Assembly: GCA_030549495.1 (NCBI GenBank)
Contig: JAUIRK010000314.1
Coordinates: 124,001 to 188,000, forward strand
Direction: 5' to 3'
Source of the DNA: Nectonema munidae
Lineage: Eukaryota > Nematomorpha > Nectonematoida > Nectonematidae
Length of the DNA stretch: 64,000 nt
Shown here: positions 1-48,002 of the stretch, one piece after another
Layout of the letters: the number at the start of each line of letters is the position of its first letter
Numbering within the stretch: the first letter of the stretch is position 1
Translations under genes and position numbers: made by a program
Notes under the pieces: model-generated
What the model saw: the letters and a program-made list of their open reading frames with translations, nothing else
The model's database searches: none
What the model was told of the DNA's origin: nothing

Positions 1-1077
1 CACTCCACGTATAAAAGGAATAATATCCAAGAAAAAATATTTTATTCATAGAAAGTCCTTTTTTCAAAGCTGATATTTAAAATTTTTTATTTTAATTCAC
101 ACTTCGTTCAGATTTCAAATGGACCCTTCAGTAAATTAAATTGATGAATTTGCATTTCACACATCCCCTCATCATACCAAAATATAGAAATCGTTTTCAG
201 TATGGGTTTACAAACAGTTGAATTCTTGACAAAATCTTTATTCTTTGTTCGAATTACAGAAAAATCACATTATCATTGAATTTAATATAGCATTTATCAT
301 TACCAACCAAACTTTTCATTTTGAAGTGTTTTTTGCTATTTTGTGGGTAAAAATGTATTTAAAAAATTTTTAGATTCAAGATTTTTGAGATCATCTTCAA
401 GTAGATCAAGTAGCAATGTTTTTTCAACTAAAAAAAGTATCATTTGTTGTAGAAGTTAATGCATTAGTTTCAACAGACTCGCTATATCTTTAATGACACT
501 TTTATTTTATTAATGTTATATACATACTATATATGCAGGAAAATTTGACTTCTTAACATTTTTACTTGGTTTAGGAATTTTATTTTGCTTAAAATTTTTA
601 GTTTAGAACTTTCATCAATTTCTACGTAAGTAAGTGATTCGTTAGAAAAAGTTGTTAAAAATGAAAATTTGCTTTAAAAGCTTTCAAAAGTGTGCTTTCA
701 TTTTTTAAAGCAAAATATTTATATTTAGTTATATCGATTTTTTGTTTGCTAGTTTGCTTAATTAATTAATTATTTTAGTTAGTGAAAATTAACTTCTAAG
801 TTTAGATAGTTAAACATAAAGCAATGACTGTTTATAAGCTAGATAAATATTTATGAAACTAAACTTAATATGTAAGGAAAGAAGTACTGAAAGATTTTAA
901 GAAAAGAAACAATTGTTGTTAATTACGAATATTCTTATGCTTTATAAAATTTCATAAGAATGCTCAAGCACCATTTTATAAGTTTTTGGACTTTTTGACA
1001 AAACTCAGAATAGCTCATATTCAATTATTATTTTTATGGATGGTTGGATGGATGGATCCTATTTATATTATATCTAA
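1..1077. other. AT-rich stretch with nothing recognised
   Basis: No coding region, RNA gene or repeat could be supported here. The only local structure is a short GGAT-rich run near 1036-1058, just before the piggyBac terminus. Confidence 0.5.
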
Positions 1078-1864
1078 CCCTTTCAGGCATAATGGGACAC
1101 TGGTGTCCCAAACAAAAAAATTAAGATGAAAAAAATGAGCAAATTACTTACACGTTAACTTAACTTTTTAGTAATATAACCTTTATTTCCATTTAATTAT
1201 ATCTAAATTTTGAATTTTTTTTCAAATGTTTGTCAAAATTGTTTACAAAGTGGGAAAAAAATATGAACTATGATACCATTAAATTTATACAACACGGTTA
1301 GTATACGGTCTTTTGATGAATATTTTTTAAATCAAGTTTTTTCAAATGTATTCTTTATAGAATCATCAATTTTATCTGAAAATTCTTTTTTAATTAGCTA
1401 TTTTTTACTTTTTTGTTTGGGACTTCAGTGTCCCAACATGCCTTTGTGGAACAATTATAAATGTCCATATAATAAGATACATAAATACAAATTTTTATAA
1501 GATGTCAATGCCGATACTTAGAGATTACATGCAAAGACACAAAAAATAACAGATACATATTTCAATAATTTGACAGCTATCCTAAACTTTTTCTCTCTTG
1601 CCTGTGTGAGAGTAGATATCAGCAGTTTAAAAAATTTTAGCTGTCAAATGTGCTGATATATGTGTTTTCTATATTTTGTGTCTCTGTATTAAATCCCGTG
1701 GAACCTGCACGACTTGTTAGCAACACACATCACAGATGTTAATGCAGAAGAAAATCTATCATTTATAGTAAACTAATTTTGACAACTCTAAAAAGGGAGC
1801 AGATAAAACTGAAGTGTTCATATTTTTTAACTTCATCACCAAGTTTTACTTTTTATCCTTTCTT

Positions 1865-3416
1865 ATGTCTCTGAAAAGTAAAATATAGCATAATGGAAGA
1901 GAATTGACAATAAGTAAAAAAGATATAACTGAAATTATCTACGCTGAAAACTCAGAAGATGAATTTTTAAAGTTGGACAATGATGAACTTCAAGCTCTGA
2001 TATCTGGTGATGAAGCAAGGTGTAAGAATTTCCAATAATGAAGCGTTTCTCCAAGATGAAGAAGAAGAGAAAAATCCTGAAATTGAATGGACTGCAATAA
2101 TTCGAAATGCGTGTGCTCCATCTGTAGAAAATCCTATTGAATACGGTAAATTTTTGGAAACATTTTCACAACTGTTAGATTCTTCTCATATAAATGGCGA
2201 TTTTTTTGTGTTCAAAAAAGTAACAAATTTTGATATATTATTAAAAGATATAATTTTAGTAGAAACTCAAAGATATGCTGAAAATGTCATGTTTTTTAAC
2301 CAATGAGCATGAAATTTCGGCTTTTATTGGGATGCATCTTGTGTTTGGTTTTCATAGGCTTCTAACCATAACAAACTATTGGTCTAAGAACAAAAGTTTA
2401 AATGTAAGCTATATTTCAAATATCATGACATATAGTAAATTTACTGAAATCAAACGATATTTTCATTTCAATAATAATGATAAAATCGATGGTGATAGGG
2501 CTTATAAAGTGAGGCCGATTTTCAAACATTATAATGCTGTTTTTGGAAAGATATTTTATCCAGAAAAAAATCAGTCAATTGATGAAAGAATGATAAAATT
2601 TAAAGACAAATGTGGTATGAAACAGTATGTTAAAGCAAAACCTATTAAGTGGGATTTCAAATGTTGGGTCAGAGCTGGTATTACAGGTTTCGTTTATCAA
2701 ATAGAACCCTACGTTGGTAGAGAAAAAGACATCGAGCATTCTTTAGGCGAAAATGTTGTAATGCGGTTATCACAGAAAGTTTTGCACACGTGTTGTCATC
2801 TGTATTTCGACAGTTTTTTTACTACTGTCAATCTTATGAAAATGTTGCATGATAAAGGCATTATGGCGACTGGCATTATACGTGAAAATAGAAAACTACT
2901 CCCAAGCGATTTGAAAAATGATAAAGATATGAAAAAAGACGAAGCTGACTGTCATCAAACAGCTGATCGTAAAATCAATGTTTGTAAATGGTTCGACACT
3001 CGTGGAATCACAGTGCTATCAAACTTTATGAAGCCAAAAGCTGTTAAAATTATGATCATAGATCAACACATAAGTATCACCTACGATTTTTTTTGATTTG
3101 TTTGAAACAATCAAAAATCTTATTTGGTTTTCAAAAAGTTAAATAGTGAATATAGTTAATCGTTTATAGAATTTAAGCAGGTTATTGCTACGCGATTGAT
3201 AAACAACTTTACATCCAGAAAGTACCTTCTTCTTCCACCTCAAAAGAAAAAGATTTACTTCATCTTCCTAATTTCAGTGAGAGAAGACAAAGATGTCAAT
3301 TTTGCTGTAAAAATAAAAGAGAAAACAGAACATTCATTTTTTGTGGAGCCTGTGAAAAGTTTCTCTGTGTACAAAAAGATAGAAACTGTTCTTTGAACTT
3401 TCATTTAGAATTATGA
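1865..3416 (+). pseudogene. piggyBac transposase (DDE_Tnp_1_7), broken, copy A
   Basis: The N-terminal acidic part begins at ATG 1865 and already has an early in-frame stop (MSLKSKI then stop). The DDE core reads almost continuously at 2275-3096. It contains SIDERMIKFKDKCGMKQY (first catalytic Asp), LYFDSFFTTVN (second Asp) and CKWFDTRGITVL (third Asp). A cysteine-rich C-terminal finger (CQFCCKN, FCGACEKFLC) is readable at about 3290-3400 and ends at TGA 3414. The reading frame changes near 2025 (shared with copy B) and near 2280 (this copy only, a small deletion), and the link between core and finger is degenerate. It is not functional as written. Confidence 0.85.
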
Positions 3417-3589
3417 TTTTATAAACTAAAAACAAGTTTTTTCAATAAAGTATTTTTTATTTTTTCCTTATCAAGTTATTTATTAGATCAAAAGTAAAAC
3501 ACAGTGTCCAAATTTCATTTGATACTAAGACTAAAAAAATTGTAGGGCTATTTAACAAGATATCTTGTATCTCCTAGATAAAAAACTCG

Positions 3590-3642
3590 CCGTGCATCGA
3601 TAAAAAGCCAATTTAATAGGAAAGACGTTTATCGATGCACGG
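3590..3642 (+). repeat. 15-bp-arm hairpin inside piggyBac copy A
   Basis: Perfect arms CCGTGCATCGATAAA (3590-3604) and TTTATCGATGCACGG (3628-3642) enclose a 23-base loop. The outer motif GCAACATTACC follows at 3648-3658. It lies downstream of the transposase, in the 3' non-coding part of the element. The equivalent in copy B has its loop in the opposite orientation relative to the element. Confidence 0.8.
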
Positions 3643-3908
3643 ATAGTGCAACATTACCAAAAAAAAAGTTTAAAAGTAACAACCATTAAAACTTTTAATC
3701 CATTTTCTAATAAATGAAATTTTTTTTGAAAATTTAATTTTTTTTCCTTATGTGCACAGTGGGACACTGGTGTCCCATATCAATTTCCTGGGTCAAGGAC
3801 CTTTAATTTCAAAAATGCTTCAGTTTTGTCTTAGTTATATTACAGGAACATTTTTTAAAAAGGTTTCACATCATTTTCACTGAGTAACTTTTTCTGTGCC
3901 TGAAAGGG

Positions 3909-4312
3909 TAATAAAATATTAATTTATATTATTATATCCCATTTATATAAAAAAACAATTCAAGCTTTCTCTTCATTTATACGGATCGTAAAGGTTTTAT
4001 TCAGATTTTACGCTAATTACTCCATGTGTCTAAACACGTTTTATACACATATATGTATAACTTAAAGAAATAGGTTTGTGTATTGTGTAATTGTTATGAA
4101 ATGAGTGATATCTGTGTTCTAGTTTCACTAGAAGCAATAGAGCAAACCTTAATATAGGTAACTCGGTCAATAGAAGAATTTATGCGCATCTAGCAAGGAT
4201 TTCACACTTATAAGAAGTAAGATTTTTTCACTCTATCCTACCAGGTCCTAGCATTTCACTTTTTTTATACTTGTTAAAGCCATCTGATATCCGTGCAATT
4301 TCATTGTTGATA
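3909..4312 (+). promoter_or_regulatory. Presumed upstream region of the collagen gene
   Basis: This is the interval between piggyBac copy A and the first collagen ATG. It holds no other gene. An AT-rich TTTTTTATAC lies about 45 bases before the ATG and could be a weak TATA-like element. The ATG at 4313 has A at -3 and G at +4, a good initiation context. An upstream 5' exon cannot be excluded. Confidence 0.3.
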
Positions 4313-42538
<38,226 letters not shown>

Positions 42539-42577
42539 AAGCTTCTCGCGGAAGGCAGCATCTTTGCATTGCTTTTA

Positions 42578-42583
42578 AATAAA
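42578..42583 (+). promoter_or_regulatory. Polyadenylation signal of the collagen gene
   Basis: AATAAA lies 40 bases after the TGA, the only canonical signal close to the stop. Confidence 0.7.
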
Positions 42584-42599
42584 ACATTTCATGCCTATC

Positions 42600-43270
42600 C
42601 GAAGATTTAGTATTTATGATTTTAGGAGCATTTCAACGTATTAGAATTTTTTTATTAATTAAATCATCATTTCAAAGTTGTCTTTAAAATGTTTCACAGG
42701 TACATTATTAACTCATGTTTAAGATTATCCTAAGACAACCAAAACTCGTCCTTAATTTACCAAATTAAGTTATCTTTATAAAGTGCCACAAGTCATCTAT
42801 AAGTTATTAAGAGAACTCATCTAAAATTAACATGTTACCGTAAATCAACTAAACTGCACAAATTTTTAAAAAATAATAATAATTTTTTAGAAATTAAGGA
42901 GAAATCACTCTAACAGTCTAACCTCTCTAATGATATATAAGAATTTAAAAATAACACTTCACCTATATTATTACCAGTGCCGTCGCTGACGTTTTATTAC
43001 AGGGGCGGACAAAACTACATATCTAAAATTTTGATTTTTTAAAATAGAAATGGGACAAAGACAACATCCAAGTATTTATTCATATTTAATTATCAAGCTT
43101 CATTTACTTGTACACTAATTTTTATTATAAACACAAGTTTCCAAGTAACACTTATTAAAACAAGATTAGCTTTTTTTGAGTTTAAGAGCTTCTTTTCTTT
43201 CTTCGTTGCAAGTACTCCTTAAACCCCCCTTATCGACTGGCCTGTATTCACCCCTAAAAAGTAAAAAAAT
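42600..43270. other. Intergenic, possible hAT-like end
   Basis: CAGTGCCGTCGCTGACG near 42977 resembles a hAT end, without a partner. Nothing else found. Confidence 0.3.
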
Positions 43271-43444
43271 ATAAAACCTCTATAATTCGACCACTCCATT
43301 GACTGCTTTAAAATGGTCGATTTTAAGAGGTGGTCGACTTATAGAGGCATAGTATATTTTCAAAAATGTTAATAAGTTTTTTACATGATAAAAATTTTAT
43401 TTGAAAAAATCAGTGATTTTTTTTTGTTTCATCTTGAATTCTAT

Positions 43445-44950
43445 TCACATTTGTTCTAACTTTTCTTTTACATCAATTAAAGTAGTATAAATTTCGCTAT
43501 AATTTCTATCCAAACAAAACATTTTCAATGCTTCAATATACTCTAGAGACTCTTGAAAAGTATGAATTTGACACACCAAACTTTCAATTTCATTATTTTG
43601 TTCTGAAATACTTTCACGTTCAAGCAATTGATCAGTTTCTGTTTCTTTAAAGACTTCTTGAAAAAATTCTTTCTCCCAATTTGATGTATAAACTTCATTA
43701 GCAAGACTATCATCATCTATCTCGATGAATCCATCAGCTGTTAAGATAGGCTCTTCAATATTAGAAGAAATTTTCTCTAAATACACATTCAACTATTCTT
43801 CTTCCTCCACTTCTTCTAAAATTTCATCAACCGGAAAGCCAGCTTTTCTAAAACATTTTGAAACTAAACTTAGATTGCAACTTTGCACTGAAAACTTTAT
43901 CCATTCACAGGCATTCAGAACAGAGACAGATTTAACTATATCAGATGTTAATATTTTTTCATCCATCACATTCAAAATTTTACGTAAAAACCTTTTTCTA
44001 TAACTTTTCTTTATGGAACAAATGATACCCTGATCCAAGGGCTGCAATATAGAGGTTGTGTTTGCTGGAATGAAAACTAGCTTGATGTTAGTTAAGTTAT
44101 TGACGAACTTTGAATGGGATGGAGCATTGTCCAAAAAGAGCAAAATGTTTCGTTTCTGTCTTTTCATTTTGTCGTTAAAAGAGAGTACCCATTCATCAAA
44201 TATTTTGTATGTCATCCATGCTTTTGTGTTATGCTTCCATATGACAGGTAAGTTTTCCAAATTTAAATTTCGGAAGCAGTGTGGTTTAGCGGATTTTCCA
44301 ATTACCACAACTCTTTCAAACTCGCCTAACATGTTGACACACACTGCAATACTTAATCTATCCTTCATTTTTTTACCTCCAGTACAATTTTCACCCTTTA
44401 TAGTTAAGGATTTTTCGGGTAGAGCTCGATAAAACAAGCTAAACTCATCCATGTTGAAAATATCCTTTTTTTCATAATTTTGAACAATGACTGGTATTTT
44501 ATTTTTCCAGTCTTCCACTGTATTCAAATCAACATCGCCTCGTTCTCCGCATATTTTAGAAAAGCTGATATTGTGCCTTGAACGGAATTTTTCCAACCAT
44601 CCGTTAGATGCCTTGAAATCTTTCAAATTAAGGCTATTTGCCATGAACAGAGCTTTCTCTTGAAGAAGTGGGCCATAAACAGGAATGTTGGATCCCCTTG
44701 CTCTTTGAAACCACAACCAAACAGCATGATCCACTTTTTCATTTTGAGTTCTAACAGTAATTCTTTTCTTGTATGAGTTTACATTTTCTTCGTAAAATTT
44801 GAGATATTCATTTTTTCTTTTCAAAATATTTTGAACAGTTGTTTTTCCAATATGAAAAATCTCAGCAAGCTCTCTTTGACTTTTACCCTCGCTAGACTTG
44901 ATTAGATTAACTTTTTCAGACAATGGAATTTCTTTATGCTTGTGTGACAT
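43445..44950 (-). pseudogene. Tigger transposase with a single in-frame TAG
   Basis: The CENP-B-type helix-turn-helix is at residues about 11-50 (SEKVNLIKSSEGKSQRELAE...GKTTVQNIL). The second HTH block (SNIPVYGPLLQEKA) is at 87-100. The DDE core has Asp168 (IFNMDEFSLF), Asp274 (LFLDNAPSH) and Asp306 (TSILQPLDQG), a DD31D spacing typical of the pogo/Tigger group. After codon 385 one TAG interrupts the frame. A further 115 codons follow in the same frame, giving 501 codons in all. No frameshift is visible, so this is a young copy. Confidence 0.85.
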
Positions 44951-45225
44951 TTTTAATTAGCTCTTTAAAATCTTAAATGAAAATAAACAAAATAAGAAAC
45001 AAAATAATACAGTTTATATAAACTACCTAGAGAAACTATATTTTTCTTATAACTAATAACAAAGAGTGAAATCATAAAAATCAATGAAAAAGCTCTGAAA
45101 TGAACACTAATAGGATTTATTGGATACAACTTTTGAAAAAATTATTAAAAAAAGATTAATAAAAATATTAAGGTCGTATTTGTCGAAATAAAGTTTAATC
45201 CCTTGATACTACGACTATCTCAGAT

Positions 45226-45422
45226 GATTGATGGTCAAGACGGCCAAAAACAAAAACGGCCGAAAACCAAAATAGTCAAAAATAAAATAAAAATTAATTA
45301 CATTCAAAAAAATTTGATTCTTTAAGATTTCTTACTTTCCGGTCGTTTCAGTTTTAGAGTTTTCGATTTTTGACCGTTTTCGTTTTTGAACGTTTTAGTT
45401 TCGGCCGTTTTGATCATGTACC
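45226..45422. mobile_element. hAT-type MITE nested in the Tigger
   Basis: Perfect 8-bp duplication TCTCAGAT at 45218-45225 and 45423-45430. The arms begin with TGATGGTCAAGACGGCC and, inverted, CATGATCAAAACGGCC. At 197 bp and without coding capacity, the 8-bp duplication points to a hAT transposase. Confidence 0.8.
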
Positions 45423-46480
45423 TCTCAGATACACCAAGTCGGACAAACTCTATATTTTCCTGAGGGTCCGAGTTATCGAGCTTTTATGTGTAATATTGAT
45501 AAGTGAGACCTTTGAAGAGATCAAGCATCACACTTTCAAATTACTATATAAAAACTGAAGGCCGCATTGCGGTCATGTCAAAATAGAAAAAGCTTTATTT
45601 AAGATAATTGTTAGTTAGTAGTAGATTCACGCCAAACTTTATATTTTACGCAAAATACTAAAACTAATAGAGACTACTTTAGTTTTAAAAAATATTATGT
45701 CATTTTTCATATTTTTCTCTCCTTAAAATAGATAGAGCTTGTAATTTTTTAATGAAATTTTGCTTAAAAAACAAGCCATCTCCAAGTTAGTATGAACAGA
45801 GGCGAAATTTTTATCAAACTAAAACTTTTCAAGATATCCAATATACAATCACATATTTTATGCAAGCTCTTAGAAATGATAAAAACTTACGACTAAGCTC
45901 AGCTATAAATGAAAAACATGAGTATGAATGAAAGACTATGTAATGGATTAAGTTTGCTGTGTGAGGAATTCTTTCTATTCATAATTTCCAACTGCCATGT
46001 GTTTCAAAAGTATCATGTATGTCTCATACATTTCTTTTTCTTCTCAACAATCTATTAAATGACATAAGGTTAGCATAGCATGAATTCAATTTCATATTTT
46101 TATAGCCTTTTTATAGCATGAATGTTATGCTTTTACACTGTCGAAATGCTTGTTGGCTTCTTCTACATAAATTTGCGCTTGTATTGCTTTCAGTTGATGA
46201 TGTAATAAACATGTGCAATTGTTTTCAAACTCATGAAAGCATTAGAGACATTTCTTGACTTTTTTTAACGCGAATTAATAGTATGGTGAATTATTATTAA
46301 AGTATACTGTGTTGTAAAAAAATAAAACAAGTGGTCGGTGTTCGGAGTTGAGAGGTGGTCAAGATAGAGAGAGAGGTTATATAATAGTGAAATAAAGTAG
46401 ATATAAACTAGACTGTAAAAAAGGGGTCGAAGTAAAGAGGTAGTCGGATTATAGAGATGTCGAAGTCGGAGGTTTTACTG

Positions 46481-46913
46481 TATTTATTTTCGACAGTGTT
46501 CTTTAACTATGACATTTTAAAATAGAAAAAAACTATATTCTATCTTTGTAAATATGAAATATTGAAAAAAAGTATCAATATGTAAGTAAAATATTTTTTG
46601 AAAATTTTTATTTTAAATATGTTTTTTTTAGCATTTTACAATTTTTATATTTAAATATATTAGGTCCTGCAAGTTGTCTCACCGGAGGTCTTTCCAGACC
46701 TACCTTCCACAAATTTTTAAGGCCTCATAACTTTTTCCATATGGATTAAAATGAGCTGAAATTTTGAAAGATAGTTAGAAACTATAGAACAAACCTGAAT
46801 ACAAAATTTCATGCACTTTGAAAAACTGTAAGATATTCATTCTTGAGCTGAGATTTTTTACAAATATAAATACCTAGTATCTTGGCGAATCTCCGTTTGC
46901 ATATATAATGCCT
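46481..46913. other. AT-rich gap before the BEL region
   Basis: No gene; contains a short imperfect hairpin around CTTCGGAGCTTTGCCAAGCTCC (46909-46930). Confidence 0.4.
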
Positions 46914-47110
46914 TCGGAGCTTTGCCAAGCTCCTAATATACAAACCAAAATCACAGCCATAAGAAGAAGAAAAAGGCAAAGCTTTGTGCAGTATTGGAAC
47001 AAATCAAAGATCCTTCGAAACTACTTATCAGTCAAAAAAGATCCTTGACTCTATAAGCCAACTAATCTACCTAAAGATCCTAAAACTACTTCATCAGTTG
47101 AAGATCTTCG
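46914..47110 (+). repeat. 190-bp repeat, copy 1 (coding-like, broken)
   Basis: Shares AAACCAAAATCACAGCC through CTTCATCAGTTGAAGATCTT with 58207-58372. The encoded peptide (KAKLCAVLEQIKDPSKLLIS) is conserved, and where the copies differ the changes are conservative (D/E, K/R). The family is not recognised. The two copies bracket the BEL fossil but do not extend as long terminal repeats. Confidence 0.6.
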
Positions 47111-47200
47111 TTATAATAAAACATTATTCATTATATTTTGTTGTATTTTCATTATATTTGCCATTTTCGATCTTATATAAAACACATTCATTGTATTTCA

Positions 47201-47264
47201 CAAGGTCGACCTTGGCTCGCCAGGACAAAGACCTGCTCATTAGAGCGAATAGATGATGATGATG
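47201..47264 (+). mobile_element. 64-bp retroposed fragment with perfect 15-bp target duplication
   Basis: ATTCATTGTATTTCA occurs at 47186-47200 and again at 47265-47279. Between them is a 64-bp insert that ends in (GAT)n. A target duplication of this length and a short-repeat tail mark target-primed insertion of a 5'-truncated LINE or SINE. Confidence 0.85.
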
Positions 47265-48002
47265 ATTCATTGTATTTCAGTTATATTTACTATATTTGAT
47301 AATTTTCTTTGTTGTATCTTAACTTTAATTGCCATCGGTATTTTGTTGCACTCCCGTAATAATAATACATCCTCGTGTTTGCGCCAAACGAAAAATGACG
47401 CTTCAATGTAAAAAAATTAAACAATTGATAATTCTACTAACGATTTGGTTAATTTAAGTGAACACTTAGAAGTTCTTTATATCGATGTTGTAAATAAAGA
47501 CAAAGAAGTTGTAGATATTGAGAGGATGAGTGGATAAATGAGATTTATGAACAATATTCAACATGTAAAGCTAGTGTTGAGTGCTATTTGTTTATGTTTA
47601 AAGAGAAGCAAACTTTACTGCTAAGAACAAGTAAAGACAATCTTTTAAATTGTATTGGTATTTGTGGATCTAAGTTAAATGCTCTGGATAAGTTCCTCGG
47701 AGCCCTTAAGAAAAAGTTCATTTCATTTGAGTCCTTAGGCGAAGAGTGTGCTGTAACGTTGTCTGGCAAAGCATTTGATGTTACTAGAGATGAAATTAAA
47801 GCTTTAATCGACAAATGTTATTACTTGTTGTCAAACCAAGACCATGAAAACAATAGAACAAATTCGATACAGAATGATTAACACTTTGAGGATTAGTGTG
47901 ACACCGGTGTACGAAGAAATAATAATCGTCTGCTTAAAACATACAAAAATGAATGGAAAAAAAAGGAGACGATTATTCTTCAAGATTCCACTCCTCAAAG
48001 CA

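Larger units (their letters stand above)
1078..3908 (+). mobile_element. piggyBac-like DNA transposon, copy A
   Basis: The ends are inverted CCCTTTCAGGCA (1078) and TGCCTGAAAGGG (to 3908), the piggyBac CCC...GGG type. The flanks CTAA and TAAT look like decayed TTAA target sites. Palindromes of the form GGGACACTGGTGTCCC lie at 1094-1109 and 3761-3776, with a variant at 1419-1434. The transposase gene runs on the + strand. A second copy, inverted, lies at 27255-30113 in intron 8 of the collagen gene. The two are near-identical by eye over most of their length, so the family was active fairly recently. Confidence 0.9.
43271..46480 (-). mobile_element. Tigger/pogo-like DNA transposon, nearly intact
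   Basis: The left end TAAAACCTCTATAATTCGACC (43272, first bases of CAGTAAAACC decayed) faces the right end GGTTTTACTG followed by TA (46480). One minus-strand transposase fills 43445-44950. A hAT-type MITE is inserted in its 5' part at 45226-45422. It lies between the collagen gene and the BEL fossil. Confidence 0.8.

Noticed and set aside
1270-1500. 76-codon frame in the piggyBac leader, also present in copy B
   Set aside because: Conserved only because the two DNA copies are near-identical; no family resemblance, and it lies in the non-coding leader.
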